From the NCBI RefSeq assembly GCF_012641475.1, contig NZ_JABAIL010000002.1, forward strand, positions 62,001-126,000: a stretch of DNA of 64,000 nucleotides, given 5' to 3'. Numbering within the stretch: the stretch's first letter is position 1; each line of letters opens with the position of its first letter. The notes beneath the pieces are model-generated. The model made no database searches and was not told the DNA's origin. It saw only the letters and a list, made by a program, of their open reading frames with translations. Positions 9,119 to 17,382 of the stretch are shown here, piece after piece. This stretch comes from Flammeovirga agarivorans (GTDB lineage: Bacteria; Bacteroidota; Bacteroidia; Cytophagales; Flammeovirgaceae). Made by a program: the position numbers and the translations under genes.

Positions 9119-9649
9119 TTATGCGATAGCTTTAGTTTCTAAATTTCTTTTTACAATATCTAAACACAGAGGAAACCATGCAGTAAAATCCTCAGGCTGA
9201 TCTTCTAACCATTTTTCTAAATCATTAATAGAAATGAACTTTAATTGCTCCACTTCTTCTGCATTTGGAGCAAAACTACCAGAATACTGACCTACAAACA
9301 CATAGTCATATTCATGTTCTGTAAGCCCATTCCCAAATTTCGCCTTGTATAAAACTTCTCCTACTCTATCTACAGGTGCATTAATACCTAACTCTTCCTG
9401 TAATCGCCTTTGAACTGCATCTTCTATAAACTCTCCAGGAGCAGGGTGACTACAACATGTATTGGTCCAAAGCCCACCCGAATGGTATTTAGACAATGCT
9501 CTTTGTTGTAAAATTAAATCACCATTCTCATTAAACAGAAAAATAGAGAATGCTCTATGAAGTTTCCCTTCAACATGAGCCTGCAATTTACCCATGGCAC
9601 CGATTTCTTGATCGTATTGATCAACCAATATTACTTGAGGTTCTTGCAT
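9119..9649 (-). CDS. idi: isopentenyl-diphosphate delta-isomerase, type I
   Basis: This Nudix-fold enzyme interconverts isopentenyl and dimethylallyl diphosphate, supplying the starter unit for isoprenoids. The 176-residue protein carries the active-site cysteine in WTNTCCSHP, the KLHRAFSIFLFN strand, the Nudix-like helix VQRRLQEELGI and the glutamate-containing HEYDYVF. Length matches bacterial type I enzymes. It lies inside the carotenoid operon, 3 bases after crtB and 6 bases before crtD, so precursor supply is co-regulated with pigment synthesis. A GGPP synthase gene is not in the window and must be encoded elsewhere. Confidence 0.96.
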   Translation of the reverse strand: MQEPQVILVDQYDQEIGAMGKLQAHVEGKLHRAFSIFLFNENGDLILQQRALSKYHSGGLWTNTCCSHPAPGEFIEDAVQRRLQEELGINAPVDRVGEVLYKAKFGNGLTEHEYDYVFVGQYSGSFAPNAEEVEQLKFISINDLEKWLEDQPEDFTAWFPLCLDIVKRNLETKAIA

Positions 9650-9652
9650 AAT

Positions 9653-10489
9653 CTATAAAATGTTTACTTGGTGTCTAACATAAGATTGGAAAAACAAAGC
9701 ATACTTCTTAGGGTCAGGAATTCTCAACCTTTGTTCGAGAATAACATGTGCAGGAGTATTTTTTACTTTCTTAAATAGACGAGTATAATATATATAAGCT
9801 AGATAAACTCCAAACCTTGCTTGTTTTGGTAGTTGTTTGATCCCTTCAAAACCATGATCAAAATCCTTTTGAATATCAGCTTCTACTTGTTTTTTGACTT
9901 CATCATTCCAAGTAGAAATATCAATGTTTGGAAAATACACTCTACCTAAGTCCCTAACATCCGCTTTTAAATCCCTTAAGAAGTTAATTTTCTGGAATGC
10001 TGAGCCAAGTGCCATAGCAGAAGGTTTCAATCTTTGATATTCTTCTTCATCACCTTCTAAAAATACTCTTAAACACATCAACCCCACCACTTCGGCAGAA
10101 CCTAAAATGTAATCTTTGTATTCTTGCTCTGTATATTTCTTCTTACCTAAATCCATTCGCATGCTACGAATAAATAAAGTAATTAATTCTCTCTCAATCC
10201 CATACTTTGTTACCACTTCTTGGAAACACTGCAATACTGGGTTGGTACTTATACCATCATCAATTGCCTTGTAGCAATCTCTTTCAAAATCGTCAAGTAG
10301 TACTTCTTTATTGAAACCGTGGAAAGAATCTACTATTTCATCAGCAACTCTTACAAAACCATAAATGGCATAAATAGGATTTCTAAGTTTGGGTGCTAAA
10401 AAACGAATTCCTATCGCAAAAGATGTTGTGTATTTTAATGTTATTTCTTTTGATAAGTCATAAGCGAGATGATCATAAATCTGTTTCAT
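9653..10489 (-). CDS. crtB: 15-cis-phytoene synthase
   Basis: CrtB condenses two geranylgeranyl diphosphates into phytoene, the first committed carotenoid step. The 278-residue protein has the two aspartate-rich substrate-binding motifs of the squalene/phytoene synthase family: DEIVD (near residue 49) and DLKAD (near 176) inside the signature NFLRDLKADVRDLGRVYFP. It also has the N-terminal TSFAIGIRFLAPK and AIYGFVRVADE. It lies 23 bases after crtI and 3 bases before idi on the same strand. Length is normal and nothing is missing. Confidence 0.96.
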   Translation of the reverse strand: MKQIYDHLAYDLSKEITLKYTTSFAIGIRFLAPKLRNPIYAIYGFVRVADEIVDSFHGFNKEVLLDDFERDCYKAIDDGISTNPVLQCFQEVVTKYGIERELITLFIRSMRMDLGKKKYTEQEYKDYILGSAEVVGLMCLRVFLEGDEEEYQRLKPSAMALGSAFQKINFLRDLKADVRDLGRVYFPNIDISTWNDEVKKQVEADIQKDFDHGFEGIKQLPKQARFGVYLAYIYYTRLFKKVKNTPAHVILEQRLRIPDPKKYALFFQSYVRHQVNIL

Positions 10490-10512
10490 AGTGTATTTGT
10501 CTGAGATGGTAA

Positions 10513-12006
10513 TTAAGCGTTGACGTTTACTTGGATTTTTGGTAATTTCTTTAATGTTTCTTTTGCTACTAATTGTCCTGATATAATTGATGGAGGAACT
10601 CCTGGCCCTGGTACTGTCAACTGGCCAGTCATCATTACATTATCAAGATGTTTAAGCTTTATCGAAGGCTTAAGGAAAGCAGTTTGAGTAAGGACATTTG
10701 ATAATCCGTATGCATTTCCTTTAAAAGCATTGTATTCTTTTACAAAATCAGTGTAGGCAAAAGATCTTTTTACGACAAGATGTTTTGAAATATCTACTCC
10801 GGTAGACTTTTTTACTCTTTCGACTAAAATATCAAAATACTTCTCTCTAATTTCTTCTGAATCTTCAAGGCCTGGTGCTACTGGAATGAGTAACATTAAA
10901 TTCTCCATGCCTTCAGGAGCTATACTATTGTCTGTTTGACTTGGTGCACAGATATAGAACAAAGGATCTTTTGGCCATGCAGGGTTATCATATATTTCTG
11001 AAGCATGTGGATCAAAAGGAGTATCGAAATATAAATTATGATGGTGAATGTTTGGAATCTTTCGATCCAACCCAACATAATATAATAAACAACTTGGAGC
11101 CATTTTTCGTTTCTCCCAATAATCTTCAGTATAATTCCTGTGTGTTTCTGGTAATAATTTCTGTTCAAAGTGATGGTAATCACAAGAGGCGATCCATTGA
11201 TCATGTATCACTTCTTCATCATTTATCATTACAGTTGTAATGACTCTACCTTCACAATTAATTTTTTCAACAGGTGAATCAAAATGGAATATTACTCCTT
11301 TTTCAATAGCTAGTTTCTCAAAACCTTCAATCACTTTCCCAAATCCTCCCTGAGGATACCATGTCCCTAATTTTAAATCAGCATAATTCATTAAGCTGTA
11401 AAGTGCAGGTGTCCTTTTAGCTACGTCCCCTAAGAATAATACTGGAAATTCAAGAATCTTTAGAATCTTTTCATTTTTAAAATACTTTCGAATATAAGAA
11501 GCAAAGTTATTGATGAGATGTAATCTAGGTACATTTTTGATCACCTGCCATTCTGCAAAATCCATAAAAGAATATGATGGTCGATGAACAAAGTCGTCCA
11601 TGCCAATTCTATACTTTATTTCAGCTTCGTCTATAAACTTCATCAGGTATTTTTTTGAACCAGGCTCCCATGATTCAAATAGATTTCCTAATTCATCAAT
11701 ATCAGATGGAATATCAGTGTAATCAGATTCAGACCAATAAATTCTGTAGGAAGGTGATAATCGGTCAAGTTTGTAGTAGTCATTAACGTCTTTCCCAAAA
11801 GACTTAAAAAAGTTTTCAAAAACGTCGGGCATCCAATACCATGATGGCCCTAAATCAAAGGTAAATCCTTCTTTTGTCCATGTTCTTGCTCTCCCTCCTG
11901 CCATTTCATTTTTTTCGTAGACATGTACTTCATGTCCTTGATCAGCCAATGTAATAGCAGCTGACAATCCGGAGAAACCTGAACCAATTATTCCAATTGA
12001 AGCCAT
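10513..12006 (-). CDS. crtI: phytoene desaturase
   Basis: CrtI is an FAD enzyme that converts phytoene to lycopene in four desaturation steps. The 497-residue protein begins with IGIIGSGFSGLSAAITLA (nucleotide binding), has the Bacteroidota CrtI motif DLGPSWYWMPDVFENFF near residue 52, and ends with MMTGQLTVPGPGVPPSIISG, the family's C-terminal FAD motif. It is the first gene of the seven-gene pigment operon. The upstream 260 bases are AT-rich; I could not find a -33/-7 pair with correct spacing there, only a TATTGTTTG-like stretch near 12110-12118 (minus strand) with one base too many. Confidence 0.93.
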   Translation of the reverse strand: MASIGIIGSGFSGLSAAITLADQGHEVHVYEKNEMAGGRARTWTKEGFTFDLGPSWYWMPDVFENFFKSFGKDVNDYYKLDRLSPSYRIYWSESDYTDIPSDIDELGNLFESWEPGSKKYLMKFIDEAEIKYRIGMDDFVHRPSYSFMDFAEWQVIKNVPRLHLINNFASYIRKYFKNEKILKILEFPVLFLGDVAKRTPALYSLMNYADLKLGTWYPQGGFGKVIEGFEKLAIEKGVIFHFDSPVEKINCEGRVITTVMINDEEVIHDQWIASCDYHHFEQKLLPETHRNYTEDYWEKRKMAPSCLLYYVGLDRKIPNIHHHNLYFDTPFDPHASEIYDNPAWPKDPLFYICAPSQTDNSIAPEGMENLMLLIPVAPGLEDSEEIREKYFDILVERVKKSTGVDISKHLVVKRSFAYTDFVKEYNAFKGNAYGLSNVLTQTAFLKPSIKLKHLDNVMMTGQLTVPGPGVPPSIISGQLVAKETLKKLPKIQVNVNA

Positions 12007-12212
12007 TATTGATCGAATTTGTTTAAAAATTAATACTAAAATTATTAACTAACTGTATAAACAGATGGATTAAAAAATTGTTTTGTTTAATGTCTGCACA
12101 GCAAAACACAAACAATATAAGTTACTTAAAATAAATGGTTTAAATTATTAGAATGAAAACTATTTTATATGAAATTATAAAATTTTAATATATAAACACC
12201 GTAGTAATGTGC

Positions 12213-12247
12213 ACAAAAAAAACCACACACTAATAAAGTATGTGGTT
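12213..12247 (-). terminator. terminator after the HATPase-domain gene
   Basis: AACCACA (12221-12227) pairs with TGTGGTT (12241-12247), extended by AC/GT after one mismatch. On the minus strand it is followed by a run of eight T. It ends the radical SAM/HATPase unit and insulates the crt operon. Confidence 0.7.
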
Positions 12248-12266
12248 CCTTGCATTGTCTTTTATG

Positions 12267-13163
12267 TTATTTCTTATTTGGAATAGATATTACTATCTCT
12301 GTACCTTTTCCAAGTTGTGTATTCATATCAAAGGTTGCCCCTTGTGATTTCAATATCTTTTTTGCTAGATCTAGAGTTTTTAAATCATCCGTATCTTGCC
12401 CATCATATCCCCAACCTTTTCCGTTGTCAGATATAGAAACTTGAGCTTCTCCCATAGAGGCATATAAAGATACAGTGATTTTACCATTCCCCTCTATCGT
12501 ATTTGCAGAACATCTAATTAAAGCATTAATCGCTTTTTCAAAGACATTCTGGTTGATATTGATCATTGGTGCTCCTCCTATTTGAACAGCTACAGAAACG
12601 TTTTCAGGTAAGGTAGGCTTCACTTCTTCAAGGGTATTTTCAATAAACTCTTTTGGATTGATCAGCTTAGATTTCCCTAGATTATGAGTTGACATGATCG
12701 TTAATTCTCCAACATCATCATTTTCCACGACTTTTAGGGAATCTCCATGTACACCTTTCATTCTTGATGAGGTAAATTCCTCAACTTCCATCTCAGAAAG
12801 TACTTCTTGTTTTGTGGGTTGAATACTTCCGCCTACAAGGCTTTCTACCTCTTCTTCAAACTTAGGTTTATTCACTCTTGATGGCTTTGTTTTCTGTTGT
12901 TCTATATCCCTAACCTTAGCTTCTAAAAAAGTGATTTTTTCTTTCTGAGCTAAGTAAGATTGCTTGCTGATTTTTCTTTGCTTCCTTCTAACTATTTCAA
13001 GAAAGATCACTAAAACAACTAAGATAGAAACGACACCACCCCAAATTATCCTTTCTTGAATCAATGATTCATAACTTATCATGACAGTCTGTGCCATAAG
13101 TACATTAGGAAGTAATAGGATGACTGCGACAAAAAAGAATATATATTGTACTTTACTTCTCAC
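12267..13163 (-). CDS. membrane protein with histidine-kinase-like ATPase domain, no phosphoacceptor domain seen
   Basis: The 298-residue protein has an N-terminal hydrophobic or signal segment (1-25, ending LMAQ), a second transmembrane helix (about 39-58), a basic and coiled-coil stretch (60-90), and a linker. Its C-terminus looks like a GHKL ATPase domain: an N-box-like NQNVFEKAINALIRCSANT (about 204-222), a G1 box SDNGKGWG (245-252) and a G2-like GKGTEIVISIP at the end. I see no dimerisation/phosphoacceptor helix with a clear His-Glu motif and no receiver domain. The usual N-box Asn/Glu pair is also not conserved. It may be an ATP-binding signalling or scaffold protein rather than an active kinase. 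The start is GTG (no in-frame ATG before residue 23). It lies 26 bases after a radical SAM gene and is probably cotranscribed. Confidence 0.8.
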   Translation of the reverse strand: MRSKVQYIFFFVAVILLLPNVLMAQTVMISYESLIQERIIWGGVVSILVVLVIFLEIVRRKQRKISKQSYLAQKEKITFLEAKVRDIEQQKTKPSRVNKPKFEEEVESLVGGSIQPTKQEVLSEMEVEEFTSSRMKGVHGDSLKVVENDDVGELTIMSTHNLGKSKLINPKEFIENTLEEVKPTLPENVSVAVQIGGAPMININQNVFEKAINALIRCSANTIEGNGKITVSLYASMGEAQVSISDNGKGWGYDGQDTDDLKTLDLAKKILKSQGATFDMNTQLGKGTEIVISIPNKK

Positions 13164-13189
13164 GGCTATTTTGTTTTCAATAGAATTGT

Positions 13190-14188
13190 TTAGTTAAATA
13201 TTTTTATACCTTCTGTACAGTTTTTACAGATATCTATATTTTCTCTTCCTTTTAGAAGTTGTTTTCTAAATGATAGGTATGCGGTATTTTTCCATATTGA
13301 CTTAAAGCCAATATAATCATTTTTCAGGCTACCGAGAACGTATTTAGCATCTTTATCAAAACAACATGGAGCTACTTTGCCATCCCAAGTTATTACTGCA
13401 GAGTTCCATAATCTCCAACAATTACGCTCTAGTTTACCTTTGAAACGAAACTTACCGTCGGAATATTCTTTATACCTAGCATATTTTTCGTTTGTTGGTA
13501 TTAAAGGTGACCCGTTCTTATAATCATATATCTGAGCAGTTTTAAAGACAATTTTATCAACATTCATCTTTTTGGATAATTCTTTTGCCTCCTCTATTTG
13601 ATGCTCGTTGGGTTTCACCACCAAAAATTGAAAAACGACTTCAGGTGTTTTTGAGTTTAATTCATTCTTGGCCTTCACTATATTTTCTACTCCACTCAAT
13701 ACTTTTTCAAGTTTTCCTCCAACTCTATATTGTTCGTAAACTTCTTGAGTGGTTCCATCCAATGATATAATCAAACGATCTAATCCTGAGTTCACCGTAT
13801 CTCTTGCTACCTTTTCATTAAGATAATGAGCATTGGTTGATGTTGAGGTAAAAATATTGGACTGATGAGCATACTTTACCATCTCTAAAAATTTGGGATG
13901 TAGGTATGGCTCTCCTTGAAAATAAAAAGTGAGGTAGATTAAAGTATCTTTTAGTTCTCTTATAATTTTTTGAAAAGTATCCTTCTCTATCATTCCTGTT
14001 GGACGAGTAAACGAACGCAATCCACTTGGACATTCAGGGCATCTTAAATTACAAGAAGTAGTCGGTTCAATAGACAAACTAATAGGATCTCCATAATGTA
14101 TTGGCTTTCTACTTATCTTAGATAAATAGAAACTCAAATACACCAAAAAGGCATTCCATAGTTTTTTTATAGTGAGGTGATACTTCAT
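13190..14188 (-). CDS. radical SAM/SPASM domain protein
   Basis: The 332-residue protein has the radical SAM cluster motif CNLRCPEC (CX3CX2C, near residue 47-54), which binds a 4Fe-4S cluster and S-adenosylmethionine. YFQGEPYLHP and STSTNAHYLN follow in the barrel. A C-terminal SPASM-like cysteine set (NCWRLWNS, APCCFDKD, ICKNC) would hold an auxiliary cluster. SPASM enzymes often modify peptides or proteins, but no small precursor peptide or peptidase is visible nearby, so the substrate is unknown. Other SPASM enzymes act on lipids, sugars or maturation targets. It probably forms a two-gene unit with the downstream HATPase-domain gene and is divergent from a WYL regulator. Confidence 0.88.
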   Translation of the reverse strand: MKYHLTIKKLWNAFLVYLSFYLSKISRKPIHYGDPISLSIEPTTSCNLRCPECPSGLRSFTRPTGMIEKDTFQKIIRELKDTLIYLTFYFQGEPYLHPKFLEMVKYAHQSNIFTSTSTNAHYLNEKVARDTVNSGLDRLIISLDGTTQEVYEQYRVGGKLEKVLSGVENIVKAKNELNSKTPEVVFQFLVVKPNEHQIEEAKELSKKMNVDKIVFKTAQIYDYKNGSPLIPTNEKYARYKEYSDGKFRFKGKLERNCWRLWNSAVITWDGKVAPCCFDKDAKYVLGSLKNDYIGFKSIWKNTAYLSFRKQLLKGRENIDICKNCTEGIKIFN

Positions 14189-14309
14189 AAAAATTGTGCA
14201 TTCAAAACTTTGAATACATATACTTTTCTCAAAAATTCATTGAATAAACGACAAATAAAAATTTTCTTGATAACTTTATATAAACAGGAATATCCAAAAA
14301 AATGATAAA

Positions 14310-14326
14310 TGATTGACACACAATCA
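14310..14326. repeat. small inverted repeat in the divergent radical SAM / WYL promoter region
   Basis: TGATTG and CAATCA are separated by ACACA. The repeat lies between two divergent genes, about 98 bases before the WYL regulator. It could be an operator for that regulator, but a 6-base arm can arise by chance in such AT-rich sequence. Confidence 0.25.
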
Positions 14327-14423
14327 CAACTATTATAATAATGAATTGCCCTGCTTTTGAAATTGATCAAAATAAAGATGTCATAAAACATCAATATAAA
14401 ATACTCGAGAAATCAATCACTGA

Positions 14424-15428
14424 ATGAAAAGTAGTAAACTATCTTTTTTACGCTATTTATTAATCGATAAATGCATTCGAAATAAGCAAAAACCTTATCC
14501 ATCAAAGATGGAGTTATTGGAAAGATGTTCTGAAGAATTTGGTGTTAACTCCCCATCTACTATCGAAAAAGATCTACAAGCATTACGTTATGAATTTGAT
14601 GCTCCTATTGCTTATTCCAAGAGAGAAGATGGTTATTATTATAAAAACCCAGATTATAAACTCCTAGGTGTTAGTCTAACTTCTGAGCACATGGATGCTC
14701 TTAATTTTGTTGAGACTTTCTTAGTTGAATTTAAAGATTTACCAGTATTTGGTAATTTTTCAAATGCTGTAGATAAAGTTCTTGATGGATTAGAAATTAC
14801 CAAGAAGTTTAAAAATGACACCAAGGAAAATTTCGAAAGTTTTATTCAATTAGAGAAATCTATTTATTCAAAAGGCAGCAAAGTATTTTCAGCATTAATT
14901 AATGCGGCAAAAAATCATCAGGTGATTGATATTGAATATCAAAAATTTGATAGCCTTACCGTAGATAAATATACCTTTCACCCTTATTTAATTAAAGAGT
15001 ATAAAGGACTATGGTATATCACAGGTTATGCTGATAATAGACAAGGCATAAGGACTCTAGCTATTGATAGAATTGCATCGGTAGAAGAAAATAAGAATGC
15101 TGTCTTTCTACATTCACACCAAGTTGATTTTGATCGAGACATCTACTTCAAACATTGTATCGGGGTCACCATAAAAGGTGTTCCTCAGAACATAAGATTA
15201 AGGTTTAGCAATATAGCCGCCAACTATATTAAGACCACGCCTATTCATGATTCTCAAAAAATCATTTACGAAGATGAATCATCTATAGAAATTTCATTGA
15301 AGTTGATCGATAACCCTGAACTTAGAGCTATAATTTTAGGTTGGGGAAATCAAGTAGAAGTGTTATCTCCTTTTAGTTTAAGAAAGAAGATTGGTGAAGA
15401 AATTAAAAAATTAGCGTTAGTATATTGA
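14424..15428 (+). CDS. WYL-domain transcriptional regulator
   Basis: The 334-residue protein has an N-terminal winged-helix region (about 1-75; SPSTIEKDLQALRYEF looks like the recognition part) and a central WYL domain (about 160-230) with KEYKGLWYITGYAD and RTLAIDRI. A C-terminal WCX-like extension ends in SPFSLRKKIGEEI. WYL domains sense nucleic acids or other ligands and control transcription, including DNA-damage and defence genes in some bacteria. No defence genes are present here. Its stop overlaps the TTG start of the next gene (TTGA, 15425-15428), so it is translationally coupled to acpH and the channel gene. Confidence 0.88.
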   Translation: MKSSKLSFLRYLLIDKCIRNKQKPYPSKMELLERCSEEFGVNSPSTIEKDLQALRYEFDAPIAYSKREDGYYYKNPDYKLLGVSLTSEHMDALNFVETFLVEFKDLPVFGNFSNAVDKVLDGLEITKKFKNDTKENFESFIQLEKSIYSKGSKVFSALINAAKNHQVIDIEYQKFDSLTVDKYTFHPYLIKEYKGLWYITGYADNRQGIRTLAIDRIASVEENKNAVFLHSHQVDFDRDIYFKHCIGVTIKGVPQNIRLRFSNIAANYIKTTPIHDSQKIIYEDESSIEISLKLIDNPELRAIILGWGNQVEVLSPFSLRKKIGEEIKKLALVY

Positions 15429-16006
15429 ACTACCTTGCACACATATATTTATCCCGTCATGATGACGAAGAAATGTTTGGCAACTTCATTGGCGACTTCG
15501 TAAAAGGACGAGACTTTAACTATTTACCCAAAAAAGTAGCTAGAGGAGTTCAATTACACCGTCGAATTGATGAGTTTACTGATCATCATCATGTCACACA
15601 AAAAATGAAAGTAAAATTACAACCTATGGCAGGAAGGTATGCTTTAGTCGTTGTTGATATCTTTTATGATCATTTTTTAGCAAAGAAATGGAATCACTTC
15701 CATAAGAATGTAGGACTGCAAGATTTCGCTAATCATTTTTACGACCTTCCCTACTGGCAGTCCTCATGGACTCCGGACAAAGCAATGAATATATATCCAT
15801 TTCTTAAGCAATACGACTGGCTCAATGCTTATCAACACGATGAAGGGTTAACAAAAGTCTTTGGAGGTATGGAAAGAAGAATTAATTTCAGATCTCCTAT
15901 TGGGAATGCTGTGAATTGGCTAAAAAAAGACTATTTTTATTACGAAGAATGTTTTGAGGACTTTTTCCCTCAACTTATTGATTTCACTTCTAACGTCAAG
16001 CTTTGA
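15425..16006 (+). CDS. acpH: acyl carrier protein phosphodiesterase (AcpH family)
   Basis: AcpH removes the 4'-phosphopantetheine arm from holo-acyl carrier protein. The 193-residue protein begins with MNYLAHIYLS, the standard AcpH N-terminus, which proves the TTG at 15425 is the true start even though it is a weak codon. It continues with MFGNFIGDFVKG, VQLHRRIDEFTDHH and VDIFYDHFLAKKW, the metal-binding His/Asp positions of this HD-like family. Length matches AcpH. It overlaps the WYL gene by four bases (TTGA) and the next gene in the same way. Function is assigned by family resemblance only. Confidence 0.9.
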   Translation: MNYLAHIYLSRHDDEEMFGNFIGDFVKGRDFNYLPKKVARGVQLHRRIDEFTDHHHVTQKMKVKLQPMAGRYALVVVDIFYDHFLAKKWNHFHKNVGLQDFANHFYDLPYWQSSWTPDKAMNIYPFLKQYDWLNAYQHDEGLTKVFGGMERRINFRSPIGNAVNWLKKDYFYYEECFEDFFPQLIDFTSNVKL

Positions 16007-16671
16007 TAAAATTTATTCTCAATAGAAAATTATTTGATTGGTTTCAAGATTTTAGGTATATCCTTTTATTGATTGCCTATTTTTTAGTACTCTGGGTACC
16101 AATCATATTCCAAGCATTTGGTTTAGATCAGCAACTCACTGACATTTCATTATTTGTTCTAATTTTAGCCATCTTTAATTTCATCAGAAAAAATAGTGTA
16201 TACACAAAAGTGTTTTCTTTTGTTTCATTAGTAATTATTTCTGGAAGAGGTGCTGCAGTTGGCACAGAAAATGAAAATATAAGTGTAATCTCTTGGGTAT
16301 TGATGTTAGTCTACTTTATTTTCTTCTTAAGAATTCTATTAATTGAAGTATGGAATGCGAAAAAAGTAAACATGAACACCATTCTCGGAGCTATCGCGGG
16401 GTATGTTCAGATTGGAGTAATTGCATTTATCTTATTTAAAGTATTAGATATCTTATTAAATAACCATGCTTTTACAACTACTGTAAGTATTTCGGACCTG
16501 ATCTATTTTAGTTTTGTAACTTTAACTACTGTTGGTTACGGCGACATTACACCAGCCTCTGATGAGGTAAAAGCATTTTCTGTAATATTTGCTATGGTTG
16601 GTCAGTTTTATATGGCTATATTAATGGCACTGTTAGTTGGAAAATACCAGCAAGAACATTCAAAACAATAA
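16003..16671 (+). CDS. potassium channel protein (TVGYGD selectivity filter)
   Basis: The 222-residue membrane protein has about six hydrophobic segments. The last two flank a pore loop with LTTVGYGDITPAS (around residues 174-186), whose TVGYGD is the classic potassium selectivity filter. The first four segments (about 15-120) are not a recognisable voltage sensor: I see no ladder of arginines. There is no cytoplasmic RCK/TrkA-N domain; the protein ends shortly after the last helix (YQQEHSKQ). The start is TTG, overlapping the acpH stop in a TTGA arrangement. It is likely a small ungated or membrane-sensing potassium channel coupled to acpH in translation. Confidence 0.9.
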   Translation: MIKFILNRKLFDWFQDFRYILLLIAYFLVLWVPIIFQAFGLDQQLTDISLFVLILAIFNFIRKNSVYTKVFSFVSLVIISGRGAAVGTENENISVISWVLMLVYFIFFLRILLIEVWNAKKVNMNTILGAIAGYVQIGVIAFILFKVLDILLNNHAFTTTVSISDLIYFSFVTLTTVGYGDITPASDEVKAFSVIFAMVGQFYMAILMALLVGKYQQEHSKQ

Positions 16672-16723
16672 GCAATTGCTGTACAAAAACATAATTTAGT
16701 ATTATTAAAAAAAACTAGACTCT

Positions 16724-17104
16724 GTGGAAAAACTATTTATTAAAAAGAAAGAATTTGTTCCTGAGGTAAACTTTGATCCTTCAAAAGGCCTTTTGGAAAT
16801 CAGTGGTCAATCTTATCACGAGTACACTGCTGAATTTTTTGATCCATTATTTACATGGGTAGAGGGTTATCTTAAGGAAAGTGGTTTAACGATCACTTTA
16901 AATTACAAGATGACATATTTTAATACGGCTTCTTCAAAAAGTTTTTTCAGAATTATAGAAATGCTTCAAGCATATGAGGAATCTGGAAAAGGAAAAGCTG
17001 TAGTGAATTGGTATTACAAGAAAGACGATGAAGACATGCTAGAAACTGGTGAAGATTTTATCAGCGATTCAGGATGGAAAAATATACATCTGATTGCATA
17101 TTAA
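16724..17104 (+). CDS. SiaC family regulatory phosphoprotein (DUF1987)
   Basis: The 126-residue soluble protein matches the SiaC/DUF1987 pattern: an N-terminal strand region with FDPSKGLLEISGQSYHE, a middle FFDPLFTWVEGYL, TLNYKMTYFNTASSKSF with the Thr/Ser-rich site phosphorylated in the family, and VVNWYYKKDDEDMLETGEDF near the end. In Pseudomonas, SiaC is phosphorylated by SiaB, dephosphorylated by SiaA and regulates the diguanylate cyclase SiaD. None of these partners is adjacent here. The start is GTG at 16724, 52 bases after the channel gene, and a strong terminator follows, so it may be the last gene of the WYL-acpH-channel unit. Confidence 0.85.
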   Translation: MEKLFIKKKEFVPEVNFDPSKGLLEISGQSYHEYTAEFFDPLFTWVEGYLKESGLTITLNYKMTYFNTASSKSFFRIIEMLQAYEESGKGKAVVNWYYKKDDEDMLETGEDFISDSGWKNIHLIAY

Positions 17105-17129
17105 TTCAAAAAACTAAAAAATATCACGT

Positions 17130-17163
17130 AAGATCTTTCATAACCTGAAAGATCTTTTTTTTT
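17130..17163 (+). terminator. rho-independent terminator after the SiaC-like gene
   Basis: AAGATCTTTCA (17130-17140) and TGAAAGATCTT (17146-17156) form a perfect 11-base stem with loop TAACC, followed by a run of T to 17163. Confidence 0.88.
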
Positions 17164-17382
17164 CTAATTAATGGCATAATATTTTAGGATATAAATAGTT
17201 ATATAATAAAAGTATGTTTTACGTGTATTTTTTATAGTTCCAACACTACTATTTTAAAATCATTTTTTTCAAAACTTACACATTAAATTCTACTTTTTTA
17301 CAACTTTTTTAATTCATAAATCGTAATAAACTATAACTCTATTAACGAGTATTAACACTACTGTTACAAAAAAATTAAAGAT

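Noticed and set aside
10941-11240. A 99-codon plus-strand frame within crtI
   Set aside because: Antisense to a well-supported gene with full family motifs; its translation has no recognisable pattern.
12050-12130. A crtI promoter from TATTGTTTG on the minus strand
   Set aside because: The -7 core has one base too many and no TTTG is found at a normal distance, so it does not meet the consensus.
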